From Nitrospirota bacterium (lineage in GTDB: Bacteria; Nitrospirota_A; Leptospirillia; Leptospirillales; Leptospirillaceae), in NCBI GenBank assembly GCA_021802325.1, contig JAKAAM010000034.1, positions 1 to 10,103 of the forward strand: a stretch of DNA of 10,103 bases. Direction: 5' to 3'. Shown in pieces: positions 1-6,678 of this stretch. Every line of letters begins with the position of its first letter. Position 1 is the stretch's first letter. The notes below the pieces were generated by a model that did not search any database, was not told the origin of the DNA, and saw nothing but the letters and a program-made list of their open reading frames with translations. The position numbers were made by a program, and so were the translations under genes.

Positions 1-43
1 ATCGAGGAGATCCGGGCGGAAGGGTCGGGGGGAAGGGATTCTC

Positions 44-81
44 AAAAAGGACCGTCAGTAGTAAGGGCCGCCTTCGGTCCT
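44..81 (-). terminator. rho-independent terminator overlapping the SDR stop codon
   Basis: On the minus strand AGGACCG (81-75) can pair with CGGTCCT (54-48), with an inner AAGG/CCTT stem (74-71 with 66-63) closing the loop. It is directly followed by a run of five T (48-44). The stop codon of the SDR gene (57-55) lies inside the hairpin loop. This is the only good terminator seen for the three-gene operon. Confidence 0.6.
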
Positions 82-750
82 GAGGATCTGTCCGTGAAAG
101 AGGGGGGATCCTGAACGGATGAGCCAGGCGGCAAAATCGGCGATTTCCTCGGCGCTGGCCAATCGTCCCCGGGCGGTGCGGGAGGCGATTCGGGCCTCCA
201 TGTCGGGGGTGAGGTGGGGTCGATGGAGATCGGGAGCCACAACCATCTCGAGGCCGGTGACAACCGGGCCGGGGGGCTTCCTGCTCCACTCGTGAAAGGT
301 CCCCTCAAGGGCGCCGACCCAGGCCCGGGCCGCAAGATATCCTCCCGCTCGATGGTGGGAGAAGGAGGGGAAAAAGATGAGAAGGACTCCATCGGAGGTC
401 AGGCGCGGCCTGAGATGGTCGATGAGTCGGGTGACTCGGGAGAGGAAGGGGAGGATCTCCAGGGCATTGTCCGGGGGAGAGTCGGTGCGGCTGAAGGAGG
501 GATGGGCGAAGAGGGACAGGCTTTTGAGGGTCCCGGAGGTCAGGACCCGGTCGATTTCATGGAGGGCGGTGCGGTTCTCCTCAGCGGGTGAGGTCAGGTC
601 CCAGAAAAGAGGAACGGCGTGCGTGAGCGAGGGGAGGGGATGCCGGTGGGAGGTGGCAAAAACGGCCTCGTGAGGGCCGGCAAGACGTCGGGAGAGGGCC
701 TCTCCCACCTCTCCGCCCGTACCGACAAGAAGGTGGAAGGTGGTTGGCAC
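55..750 (-). CDS. degenerate short-chain dehydrogenase/reductase (SDR) family protein
   Basis: Rossmann-fold SDR-like protein of about 231 residues. Near the N-terminus the stretch LLVGTGGEVG resembles the SDR nucleotide-binding glycine motif, WDLT about 40 residues later resembles the DVT element, and the C-terminal GQILRTEGG matches the usual SDR ending (GQxxxxDGG). The expected YxxxK catalytic pair appears as Y-L-A-A-R, so lysine is replaced by arginine and catalysis by the classical mechanism is doubtful; the substrate cannot be told. The chosen start is a GTG seven bases after the stop of the upstream peptidase gene; no clear Shine-Dalgarno is visible. An ATG at 810 is in frame but would overlap the peptidase gene by 53 bases and adds a non-conserved proline/arginine-rich leader. 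Last gene of a three-gene operon ending at a terminator that overlaps its stop. Fold assignment fairly sure, function unknown. Confidence 0.75.
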   Translation of the reverse strand: MPTTFHLLVGTGGEVGEALSRRLAGPHEAVFATSHRHPLPSLTHAVPLFWDLTSPAEENRTALHEIDRVLTSGTLKSLSLFAHPSFSRTDSPPDNALEILPFLSRVTRLIDHLRPRLTSDGVLLIFFPSFSHHRAGGYLAARAWVGALEGTFHEWSRKPPGPVVTGLEMVVAPDLHRPHLTPDMEARIASRTARGRLASAEEIADFAAWLIRSGSPLFHGQILRTEGGPYY

Positions 751-757
751 AGGCGGG

Positions 758-1891
758 TCAGGGAATGACGACCGTCGCCCAGTCCTTGGGGAAGGTCGTG
801 AGATTGTCATGGCCCTGGGGGGTGATGTAGAGCATGTCTTCGATGCGGACTCCCCCTCCCAGCCAGGGATAATAGAGTCCCGGCTCCACGGTGATCACGT
901 GACCTGGCTCAAGAGGAACGCCCGTCTTGCCCACGCGGGGAGCCTCGTGGATTTCGAGACCGACGCCATGGCCCGTTCCGTGAAAGAAGCCCTCCATGCG
1001 CCCGTCCACCTCGCCCGTCTTGTAGCCTGCGGCCTCGAAGCGGGCTTCGACTGCCTGGTGAAGGCGGGAGGAGTCCACTCCCGGTGCGGCCAGGGCGATG
1101 GCCTCCTCCTGGGCCCTGAGAACCGTCTCATAGAGCTCCCGGAAGGGCGGAGAGACTGACCCCTTGAAAAGGGTTCGGGTCATGTCCGCATAGTATCGGC
1201 TCTCTTCGGAGAAGGGAAAGATGTCAAAGACGATCGGGCGATGGGCCGGAAGAGGTCCCGATCCTTCGTTGTGCGGGTCGCAGGCCTGAATCCCCCCGGC
1301 GACGATGGTGTGCTGGCCGATAAGGTTTTGGGCCAGAAGGGATTGCTTCAGGATGGCCTTGACCTTCTCGGAGGTGAGGGGGGTTCCCTCATAATGAATC
1401 TGCTCTCCCTTGATCTCGGATCGTCTGAGGATGGCGACCACATCGTGGAGGGCCTCCTCAACCCCTTCCTGGACCTTCCGGATCAGGAGGGCCTCCTCCC
1501 GGGACTTGAGGGCCCGGGAGGGAGTGAAGTCGCCCTCGACCGGGGTGACGGAGAATCCTTCATCGGCAAGCTTTCTGGCAAGTCCCAGGGGAAAATCGAA
1601 GGGAACGCGGAGATCGGTGACCTTCCGGCTCTTCAGGAAAAGGGCGGCAATGGCGGAAAGACCCCGTTTCCCCGATTTTCGGGCGGCCTCTTCCCATTCC
1701 GTGGTCGACAGGACATGCGTGGCCCGGCCTTCCTTGCGTCCCCGATCCCTCTCGAGGTCGGAGAGGAGCATGAAGCTTTCTCCGGCAATCTCGGCATAAA
1801 TGTACGGATCTGGTGTGAGAAACCCCGTCCGGTAGTATAGATCGGGGTTTTGCTCTCCCGCGGCGATGACGAGGGTTGCGGTCACACCCAC
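758..1891 (-). CDS. M24 family metallopeptidase (Xaa-Pro aminopeptidase-like)
   Basis: Cytoplasmic dinuclear-metal peptidase of the creatinase/aminopeptidase P group, 377 residues, a normal length. The N-terminal half (about 1-125) is the creatinase-type non-catalytic domain; the C-terminal half (about 130-370) is the pita-bread fold. All five metal ligands are visible: D223 (FDIFP), D236 (YADMTRT), H308 (GTGHGVG), E336 (VEPG) and E351 (RIED). GTGHGVGLEIHEAP is very typical of aminopeptidase P/prolidase-type proteins, which remove an N-terminal residue preceding proline or cleave Xaa-Pro dipeptides; exact specificity cannot be read from the sequence. The start is GTG at 1891, ten bases after the methyltransferase stop; a second GTG two codons later is also possible, and neither has a strong Shine-Dalgarno. 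Middle gene of the operon, probably helped by translation from upstream. Family confident, active on sequence grounds. Confidence 0.93.
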   Translation of the reverse strand: MGVTATLVIAAGEQNPDLYYRTGFLTPDPYIYAEIAGESFMLLSDLERDRGRKEGRATHVLSTTEWEEAARKSGKRGLSAIAALFLKSRKVTDLRVPFDFPLGLARKLADEGFSVTPVEGDFTPSRALKSREEALLIRKVQEGVEEALHDVVAILRRSEIKGEQIHYEGTPLTSEKVKAILKQSLLAQNLIGQHTIVAGGIQACDPHNEGSGPLPAHRPIVFDIFPFSEESRYYADMTRTLFKGSVSPPFRELYETVLRAQEEAIALAAPGVDSSRLHQAVEARFEAAGYKTGEVDGRMEGFFHGTGHGVGLEIHEAPRVGKTGVPLEPGHVITVEPGLYYPWLGGGVRIEDMLYITPQGHDNLTTFPKDWATVVIP

Positions 1892-1901
1892 GGGGACACC
1901 G

Positions 1902-2528
1902 TCAGGGAAGCCGGCTGGCGACCAGCATGCCCTGGGAAACGGGAATGATGGTCGTCAGGAAGTTGGGATTGCCGAGAATCTTGTGATTGAAGGACTCAAT
2001 GGAGGAGTGGAGAAGCGAACGGGCTCCGTTCCCTTCGGGAGGAGTCATTCCCAGCGAGACCAGAACACCTCCGGGAGCCAGCTTCTTGTCGATGGCCGCA
2101 TACCAGTCTCCCAGTCTGGTCCGTTCCTGCTGGAGATCGAGGACGATCAGATCCTGGGGAGACTCCAGGGAGAGGAGATGGTCCGGGCCTGTGGATTTCG
2201 AAATCTGGACTCGGGCGGACAGTCCGGCCCGTTTCATATAATTTGAGATGAGCCGCAGATTTTCATCGCTGACCACACCGATCGTGTGGCGGGATTTTTC
2301 GGGGAGGGCCTTTGCCAGCCACAAGGTGGTCGATCCGTAGGCCGCCGTCCATTCAAAGACATGCTCCATTCGTGTCGTGGAGGCGAGAATGGCCAGGAGC
2401 AGTCCGCCCGAGCGTCCCGGATGAAAGCGGTTGTGCTGGGTCGTCAGGAGGGCAATCTCTCCGGTGAGAGGGTCCTTGTCGAAGGAGAGGTCAGCAAGGT
2501 ATTTGTCGAGCGACTCTTCGTTGTTCAT
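1902..2528 (-). CDS. SAM-dependent O-methyltransferase-like protein (class I fold)
   Basis: A 208-residue protein with the layout of small YrrM/catechol-type O-methyltransferases. PGRSGGLLLAILA (about 37-49) precedes motif I at 57-71 (VFEWTAAYGSTTLWL); LIVLDLQQER (127-136) matches the acidic post-motif strand that usually reads DxVFLDAxKxxY; APGGVLV (141-147) matches the PGG element. Motif I is atypical: the expected E-x-G-x-x-x-G has only its final glycine, because the middle reads W-T-A-A-Y. SAM binding may therefore be altered or lost. ATG start at 2528 with AGGA eight bases upstream. It is the first gene of the operon with the M24 peptidase and SDR-like genes. The substrate is unknown, and a non-catalytic role is possible. 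Confidence 0.8.
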   Translation of the reverse strand: MNNEESLDKYLADLSFDKDPLTGEIALLTTQHNRFHPGRSGGLLLAILASTTRMEHVFEWTAAYGSTTLWLAKALPEKSRHTIGVVSDENLRLISNYMKRAGLSARVQISKSTGPDHLLSLESPQDLIVLDLQQERTRLGDWYAAIDKKLAPGGVLVSLGMTPPEGNGARSLLHSSIESFNHKILGNPNFLTTIIPVSQGMLVASRLP

Positions 2529-2663
2529 AGAGGCTTTCCTGATCCCTTTCTGGGTTGGTTTGAGCGAACAAGGCGGTCAGCCATCAGGCTCTGTCGTTGC
2601 CTTCAGGTGTCAGAATGTTTTGTCGGAAGGGCAATCCCGGCTCCCGGGGAGGAGAAGGGACCC

Positions 2664-2692
2664 TGATCTGATCCAAAGCGTTGGATTGATCA
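2664..2692. promoter_or_regulatory. imperfect 29-bp palindrome, possible operator
   Basis: Outer arms TGATC (2664-2668) and GATCA (2688-2692) and inner arms ATCCAA (2671-2676) and TTGGAT (2681-2686) form a nearly symmetric dyad around AGCG. No T-run follows, so it is not a terminator in either direction. Its place between two divergent transcription units makes a regulator-binding site possible, but nothing in the window identifies the regulator. Confidence 0.35.
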
Positions 2693-2767
2693 TACCATTG
2701 GACGGGCGGAGATGAAAAGCGGTGGAGTCTCCCCCTCCTCCATTTGAGAGACGGGGCAGAGTTCCGA

Positions 2768-2797
2768 TTTACCTAGGGTTCGGCTGCAGGTTATGAT
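2768..2797 (+). promoter_or_regulatory. candidate sigma-70-type promoter for the Rieske gene
   Basis: TTTACC (2768-2773) and TATGAT (2792-2797) are separated by 18 bases and match the -35 and -10 consensus at four and five of six positions. This would leave a leader of about 70 bases. Judged by eye only. Confidence 0.3.
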
Positions 2798-2875
2798 GAA
2801 ATGGGTTGTTCTGCGATATGGTCTTGTGACGTTTGAAGATATTTTGACCCAACATCTTTTCAGGACGGAGGCTGC

Positions 2876-3178
2876 ATGAAGGATATTACAGTCCGGTATT
2901 CGGCAAAGAACAATGAAGGACAGCTTGTCTTGGCTGATGGCAAGGAGATTGCCCTGTTCCGAGTCAACGGTCACTATCGTGCCATTGAAAATCGCTGTCC
3001 CCATCGGGGCGGCTACCTGGCCGACGGAATCGTCCGGGGAGAGCAGGTTCTCTGCCCGCTTCACGGGTGGGGATTCGACCTGACCACAGGGGCCTGCTCC
3101 ACGCGTCCGGGGGAAGGGGTGCAGTGTTTTGATGTCCGGGAAGTCTCCGGCGATGAGGTGGTCATCTCCATTCCCTGA
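2876..3178 (+). CDS. Rieske-type [2Fe-2S] ferredoxin
   Basis: A 100-residue soluble Rieske protein made of little more than the cluster-binding domain. Both ligand motifs are intact: C41-P-H43-R-G-G and C60-P-L-H63-G-W, the two-cysteine, two-histidine coordination of a Rieske cluster. There is no signal peptide or transmembrane segment, so it should be cytoplasmic. The length and the LADGKEIALFRVNGHYRAI start resemble NirD-like and dioxygenase-ferredoxin Rieske proteins that pass electrons to a partner enzyme. No oxygenase, nitrite reductase or reductase gene is next to it, so its partner is unknown. ATG start with GGAGG five bases upstream. Monocistronic: divergent from the operon on its left and convergent with the HTH-metallo-beta-lactamase gene on its right, ending in its own terminator. 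Confidence 0.93.
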   Translation: MKDITVRYSAKNNEGQLVLADGKEIALFRVNGHYRAIENRCPHRGGYLADGIVRGEQVLCPLHGWGFDLTTGACSTRPGEGVQCFDVREVSGDEVVISIP

Positions 3179-3184
3179 CGACAC

Positions 3185-3221
3185 CAGGGGGCTTTTCATC
3201 CAATGAGGCCCCCTGCCTTTT
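3185..3221 (+). terminator. rho-independent terminator of the Rieske gene
   Basis: CAGGGGGC (3185-3192) pairs perfectly with GCCCCCTG (3208-3215), with an extra TCAT/ATGA pairing in the loop, and CCTTTTCT follows. It begins seven bases after the Rieske stop. No T-run lies on the opposite side, so it acts on the plus strand only. Confidence 0.7.
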
Positions 3222-3227
3222 CTGTGT

Positions 3228-3257
3228 GTGAGTTTTTTGCGTCCTTCGGACGCTCAC
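3228..3257. repeat. short hairpin between convergent genes
   Basis: GCGTCC (3239-3244) and GGACGC (3248-3253) form a tight hairpin with a TTC loop. Flanking GTGA (3228-3231) and TCAC (3254-3257) could extend it if six T bulge out. The T-run lies before the stem on the plus strand and reads as A after it on the minus strand, so it does not fit an intrinsic terminator in either direction. Confidence 0.35.
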
Positions 3258-3274
3258 TCGTTCCCTTATCCTTT

Positions 3275-4144
3275 TCAAGAAAGGGAAGGAGCCATCGTCC
3301 GGACAAAGGGATTGACGGTCCGTTCGTATCCCACTGTCGTGAGCGGTCCATGTCCGGGAATGAGAACAATCTCATCGGCCAGCCCTGAGAGAAGGTGGCG
3401 GATGGAGCTCAACTGCTCGGGAAAGTCCTCGGGGGTCCAGGCCCGTCCCGCCGATCCGCAAAAAAGAGTATCCCCCACAAACAGTGTTTCTTCAGAGAGG
3501 TAGGCCACCGAGCCCCGCGTATGTCCGGGAGCAGGAAGGACCTTGACGCTCCATCCTTTTTTTTCAAGGAGCCGGCATCCCTCTTCGGGATCCATAAAGG
3601 CGTCGCTCCCGGTGTGGTTTCTCTCCAGAAGGGACCGGTCCTCCCGGGCCAAAAGGACAGGGAGATCGTCTCCGGTCATCCCGGCGGACAGAAGCTCTGT
3701 CCATCCTCCCCCGTGGTCATCATGGCCATGGGTCAAAAGAATCCCTTCCAGAACAACCCCCTCGCGTGCCAGCCGCTGGGTCAGACCCTCACCTCCTCCC
3801 GTATCGACAAGGAGGGCCCGTTTCGGATTGGCGGGGTGAAGGATCAGGCTGCAGCGGACGGCATATCCGCCATAGCTCATCTCGAGCGGCAGGACCCTGG
3901 GGGAGAGGCGAACCGCGGGGGGAGGGGTCGGATGAAGGTGCAGGGAGGCCATCGCCGCTCCGTCAAACCCCAGAACCTTTCCCAGGCGCATCAGGTCATT
4001 GGCCTGGGGTGCGATCTCTCCTGACTCAAAGGATCTCAACTGGTCGGGGGAGATTTTCGCCGCCTCGGCGGTGACCTTAAGGGAGAGCTTCCGTCCGTAT
4101 CGGAATTTCTTGAGGACATCTCCGGCCTGGTCTTCAAGGTGCAT
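3275..4144 (-). CDS. XRE-type HTH / metallo-beta-lactamase-fold hydrolase fusion
   Basis: 289-residue cytoplasmic protein. Residues about 9-65 look like an XRE/Cro-type helix-turn-helix, including the typical ISPDQLRSFESGE segment. Residues about 85-289 are a glyoxalase II-like metallo-beta-lactamase domain with every metal-binding motif present: H139-G-H141-D-D143-H144, H208 in PGHTRGSV, D225 in FVGDTLFCGSAGR and H265 in PGHGPLTT, ending in the family-typical VGYERTVNPF. Such domains hydrolyse thioesters or related substrates; the substrate here is unknown. The HTH fusion suggests an enzyme that senses its substrate and controls transcription, or one tethered to DNA. The start is ATG at 4144, overlapping the upstream lipoprotein gene by 11 bases; a TTG at 4171 would add nine residues. 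Neither has a well-placed Shine-Dalgarno, so translational coupling is likely. Third gene of the envelope operon. Confidence 0.88.
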   Translation of the reverse strand: MHLEDQAGDVLKKFRYGRKLSLKVTAEAAKISPDQLRSFESGEIAPQANDLMRLGKVLGFDGAAMASLHLHPTPPPAVRLSPRVLPLEMSYGGYAVRCSLILHPANPKRALLVDTGGGEGLTQRLAREGVVLEGILLTHGHDDHGGGWTELLSAGMTGDDLPVLLAREDRSLLERNHTGSDAFMDPEEGCRLLEKKGWSVKVLPAPGHTRGSVAYLSEETLFVGDTLFCGSAGRAWTPEDFPEQLSSIRHLLSGLADEIVLIPGHGPLTTVGYERTVNPFVRTMAPSLS

Positions 4145-5096
4145 GTTGAGCACTGTTGGCCCCCTTTTCAAAGAAGTTGATGCCGATAAAGTAGACCACC
4201 ATCGATCTCAGCTGTCGGTCAAAGGCCCGGAGGGTTCGCTTCTTTCCCAAGGCGGCCGCCTTTTTGTAGTAATAATCGGCCAGAGAGTAGGCCTTGAGGG
4301 CCTCGTAGGTGACCCCCATGTCGGCATAGAGCTCGCCCGGAATCGGTTTTTTCTTCTTGAGGAGCTGGTTGTAGTCCGAGTTCAGAAAGAAGAGGGCGAG
4401 AACCGGCTTGTTGGACTGAAGGCTTCGGTAGGCCTTCTCTGCCCGAATGTCATAAAAATAAAAAGGTCGGCGAACAGAGACGACCAATGTGCTGAAGAGA
4501 TATCGGATGTGTTGGGACGCCTTGGCATAGAGGCGAAGATTGAGTGTCTCTTGCGGCGTGAAGTGCCGCTGAAAGAGGGAGAAGGGAATCTTCTTGTCGG
4601 TGTTTTGGACGGTAACGGTGCGGTCAAGTTCGATGCGAAAGGGAAAGGCCCGGAGAAAGGTGATACGGAGTCGCATGGAATTTGTTCTCACGGTCATGGG
4701 CATGTTCATCGACTGGCAGGGGGGAGCCTCGCACTCTCCGGAAATGACCCTCCGGTCATGAATGCGATGGGACAAGATATGAACCACCAGTATGTCGTTG
4801 GCTCCCGAAAGATGTGCCATGACAGGGACTTCAAGAGGAAGCTTGCCAAGATCCCGTGAGACCGGGATGGCGACGGGGTGAAGCTTGGGAACCTCGGCGA
4901 GGTTTCTGAGAAGCGTGCTCTGGAAAAGCTTTTGTTCAGGATTGCTCGTTGGCCAGACAACAACTCCGATCCGGTGGATGGGCCCCAACATGATGGGAGG
5001 CTTGATCACATCCTGAAGAACCACTTCCGGAGAGGCACACCCTCCGAGAAGGAGGAGAAAAAGCAGGAGGAGAATCATTTCTTTGCTCTTCCTCAC
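4134..5096 (-). CDS. lipoprotein with C-terminal TPR-like segment, function unknown
   Basis: A 320-residue lipoprotein. The N-terminus has a positively charged MRKSK start, a very hydrophobic leucine-rich core and the lipobox L17-G-G-C20, so lipidation at C20 by signal peptidase II is expected. Residue S22 does not match the inner-membrane retention signal (D at +2), and an outer-membrane location is likely. The middle part begins with an IHRIGVVVWPTSNPEQKLFQ strand-like segment reminiscent of envelope assembly lipoproteins. Near the C-terminus YADMGVTYEALKAYSLADYYYKKA looks like one TPR hairpin, suggesting protein contacts. The start GTG (5096) overlaps the stop of the upstream gene in a GTGA arrangement, giving a four-base overlap and likely coupled translation. 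An ATG at 5078 has AGGAAG upstream but would lose the charged signal-peptide start. I do not recognise the family with certainty. Confidence 0.82.
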   Translation of the reverse strand: MRKSKEMILLLLFLLLLGGCASPEVVLQDVIKPPIMLGPIHRIGVVVWPTSNPEQKLFQSTLLRNLAEVPKLHPVAIPVSRDLGKLPLEVPVMAHLSGANDILVVHILSHRIHDRRVISGECEAPPCQSMNMPMTVRTNSMRLRITFLRAFPFRIELDRTVTVQNTDKKIPFSLFQRHFTPQETLNLRLYAKASQHIRYLFSTLVVSVRRPFYFYDIRAEKAYRSLQSNKPVLALFFLNSDYNQLLKKKKPIPGELYADMGVTYEALKAYSLADYYYKKAAALGKKRTLRAFDRQLRSMVVYFIGINFFEKGANSAQHAP

Positions 5097-6295
5097 TTTT
5101 TTCTCTGGGGCAGGGTGTGGGAGATCCTGTCGGGAGACAGGGATTTTCCGGGAGCGACGCGGATCAGGATGTGGCCGGTATTGAGCAATGTGGTCCCGGA
5201 AAAAAGAAAGGCCACCTTGCGGGCTTCATCCTGGGGGAGAAGGAAAACCTGGCGGTGGACCAGTTCGTCCGCTCGAACCGTCAAGGGATGGGGGCCAACC
5301 CTTTCCCGAAGGAGCGTGGGAGAGAGTGTGTCGGTGAAGGCGGCCCATCCGAGAGGAAGGGACCCTGAATCTCGACCTTCGTCTGGCTTCATCAGAATGT
5401 ATCCCTCGTCGGACGCGAGGATGATGTCCCGGAAGGGGGAGATCCTGAGGTGTCTGGCGTCAAGGATGAGTCCGGTGGGCAGAGTCCGTCGATATTGCCT
5501 TTTTTGACTGGGAAGGTTTGATGAAAAACTGAGGTTGGAGATTTTTGTCGCGATTTGTCCCCCAAGATGAAGAGGGATGGGGATCTCCATGCGAACAAGA
5601 ACAATGCCTCCCCCCGCCGCCAGTGGCAGGGTTTGTACCTTAAAACCCGAGGGTGTGATGGCCCTGTTGAGAATCGTCATGGCCAGTGGGCCGTTTGGAA
5701 GAAGTGCTTCCGGAGGAACATCCCTTTTGAGCAAGATTTTTTCCCGCACGGGAAGATAGAGAACCTGGTCCCTCATAAGAAGCGCAGCCAGCAAGATTCC
5801 TTCGGTTCTTGCCTTTTTCATCCCACCATCCTGCAAATAGGGAATGGAGGTTTTGACCAGAATTGTCCCTTTTTCAAAATTGGTGATTCGGATGGAGTGG
5901 TCGGAAAATCGTTGGAAGAGAAAGGGACGTGTCGGGATCGGATGGATAATGACGGGGATTCCCAGCTCGAAAAACTCTTTGGACACTTTCCGGTTAATGA
6001 TTCGGGACTCAAGGGCGGCCGCCCCGGGCTCTTCAAAGACCCATCGAACTGTTCTCCTGGCATCTGCCAGCGCTTCTTTTTGTTCGGCTACGTCCTTGTC
6101 GCGTTCAAGAGAGTCGCGGATCCGTTGAATCTGTTCCCTGTAGTGAGAGTGGACGGTGTTGAGGATCTCGTCGGCCTGGGCGCGAGAGGGGGAAAAGAAG
6201 AGACAGAGAGCAAGGAGGGAGAGCAGGGTCACGGGAGAGAAACCATGAAGGCGCTCTTCAGACAAAATCTTGGTCAATCGGTGAAACATCATCAT
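5093..6295 (-). CDS. secreted protein with TGLILDAR (LPP20/FlgP-like) signature
   Basis: Exported protein of about 400 residues. The leader contains a hydrophobic stretch (PVTLLSLLALCLFF) followed by SRAQADE, a plausible Sec cleavage site. A charged helical region (about 45-80) could be coiled coil. A central part of about 150 residues is not recognised. The C-terminal third has TGLILDARHL (274-283), followed by a segment resembling the 'PRI-de-G-vYg' and late 'aD-ARK' elements seen in LPP20/FlgP-like envelope proteins, some of which act in outer-membrane flagellar assembly. That link is inference only. The likely start is the ATG at 6295, first of three consecutive ATG codons, with AGGA eight bases upstream; a GTG at 6340 and an ATG at 6331 are in frame but lack a ribosome site. 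First gene of an operon with the lipoprotein and the HTH-metallo-beta-lactamase fusion. Confidence 0.78.
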   Translation of the reverse strand: MMMFHRLTKILSEERLHGFSPVTLLSLLALCLFFSPSRAQADEILNTVHSHYREQIQRIRDSLERDKDVAEQKEALADARRTVRWVFEEPGAAALESRIINRKVSKEFFELGIPVIIHPIPTRPFLFQRFSDHSIRITNFEKGTILVKTSIPYLQDGGMKKARTEGILLAALLMRDQVLYLPVREKILLKRDVPPEALLPNGPLAMTILNRAITPSGFKVQTLPLAAGGGIVLVRMEIPIPLHLGGQIATKISNLSFSSNLPSQKRQYRRTLPTGLILDARHLRISPFRDIILASDEGYILMKPDEGRDSGSLPLGWAAFTDTLSPTLLRERVGPHPLTVRADELVHRQVFLLPQDEARKVAFLFSGTTLLNTGHILIRVAPGKSLSPDRISHTLPQRKK

Positions 6296-6348
6296 GTGTT
6301 CTGTCCTGAATCGAAGGAGGCTCTGTCCCATGAAAATCACCGGCAGGC

Positions 6349-6377
6349 TTTCAATTTTTCATTCCCACCGCTATACT
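6349..6377 (+). promoter_or_regulatory. candidate promoter for tRNA-Pro
   Basis: TATACT (6372-6377) is a good -10 element, with a weak -35 (TTTCAA, 6349-6354) 17 bases before it. Transcription would start about 75 bases before the tRNA. By eye only; the -35 matches consensus poorly. Confidence 0.3.
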
Positions 6378-6458
6378 GTTTTTCACCGTGGTTGCGGTTT
6401 CCCGTCAACTCCGGGACATTTTTGAATGCCTCGCATTTTCAATCCTTCTTTTTGCCGT

Positions 6459-6535
6459 CGGGGCGTAGCGCAGCTTGGTAGCGCACCTGCTTTGGGAGCA
6501 GGGGGTCGCAGGTTCAAATCCTGTCGCCCCGACCA
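6459..6535 (+). tRNA. tRNA-Pro (anticodon UGG)
   Basis: A complete 77-base cloverleaf. The acceptor stem is CGGGGCG (6459-6465) with CGCCCCG (6525-6531), followed by discriminator A and an encoded CCA end (6533-6535). The anticodon stem CCTGC/GCAGG encloses the loop TTTGGGA, with the anticodon TGG at 6493-6495, which reads proline codons. The D-loop has the GG pair and the T-loop reads GTTCAAATC. The gene stands alone, downstream of the divergent envelope operon, and borders the mobile-element scar on its 3' side. Confidence 0.98.
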
Positions 6536-6576
6536 TATCCCTCATTCTCCCGATGTTTTTTGTGAGTACTGTGGGT

Positions 6577-6619
6577 ACAACCATAAAATGGCGGTCACGA
6601 CACATTATGGTTGTTTTTT
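6577..6619 (+). terminator. probable terminator downstream of tRNA-Pro
   Basis: ACAACCATAA (6577-6586) and TTATGGTTGT (6605-6614) form a perfect 10-bp stem with an 18-base loop, followed by a run of six T (6614-6619). It is 41 bases after the tRNA. The loop and right arm also contain one copy of the GACACNTTATGG repeat, so part of this structure may come from a mobile-element end. Confidence 0.5.
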
Positions 6620-6638
6620 GCCCTCCGACACTTTATGG
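6598..6638 (+). repeat. two copies of a GACACNTTATGG motif (cluster A)
   Basis: CGACACATTATGG (6598-6610) and CGACACTTTATGG (6626-6638) differ at one position and lie 28 bases apart in the same orientation. The motif recurs about 530 bases further on (TGACACGTTATGG, 7230-7242). Confidence 0.55.
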
Positions 6639-6660
6639 GTGTCGAAATTCCGGCAAAAAA
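6614..6660. repeat. nested inverted repeat
   Basis: Outer arms TTTTTTGCC (6614-6622) and GGCAAAAAA (6652-6660) are a perfect 9-bp match. Within them CGACAC (6626-6631) and GTGTCG (6639-6644) form a 6-bp stem around TTTATGG. The T-run lies before the stem and the A-run after it, opposite to a terminator. It may be an element end or protein-binding site. Confidence 0.5.
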
Positions 6661-6678
6661 ATCGATCCGCCCCCGCCA

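Larger units (their letters stand above)
2529..2875. other. divergent intergenic region between methyltransferase operon and Rieske gene
   Basis: About 347 bases without a convincing gene. It must hold the promoters of both the minus-strand operon and the plus-strand Rieske gene. Visible elements are an imperfect 29-bp palindrome at 2664-2692 and a candidate plus-strand promoter around 2768-2797. No convincing minus-strand promoter was found by eye. Confidence 0.6.

Noticed and set aside
1241..1840. 199-codon plus-strand frame
   Set aside because: Antisense to the M24 peptidase gene; no motif.
2690..3199. 169-codon minus-strand frame over the Rieske gene
   Set aside because: The opposite strand encodes an intact Rieske domain with both ligand motifs and a good ribosome site; the minus frame has no recognisable pattern.
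3999..4859. 286-codon open frame on the plus strand
   Set aside because: Antisense to the lipoprotein and HTH-metallo-beta-lactamase genes, which have clear lipobox and metal-binding motifs; no protein features of its own.
5555..6481. 308-codon open frame on the plus strand
   Set aside because: It lies antisense across the secreted TGLILDAR protein gene, has no recognisable domain and runs into the tRNA; it is a shadow frame from GC-rich codon use.
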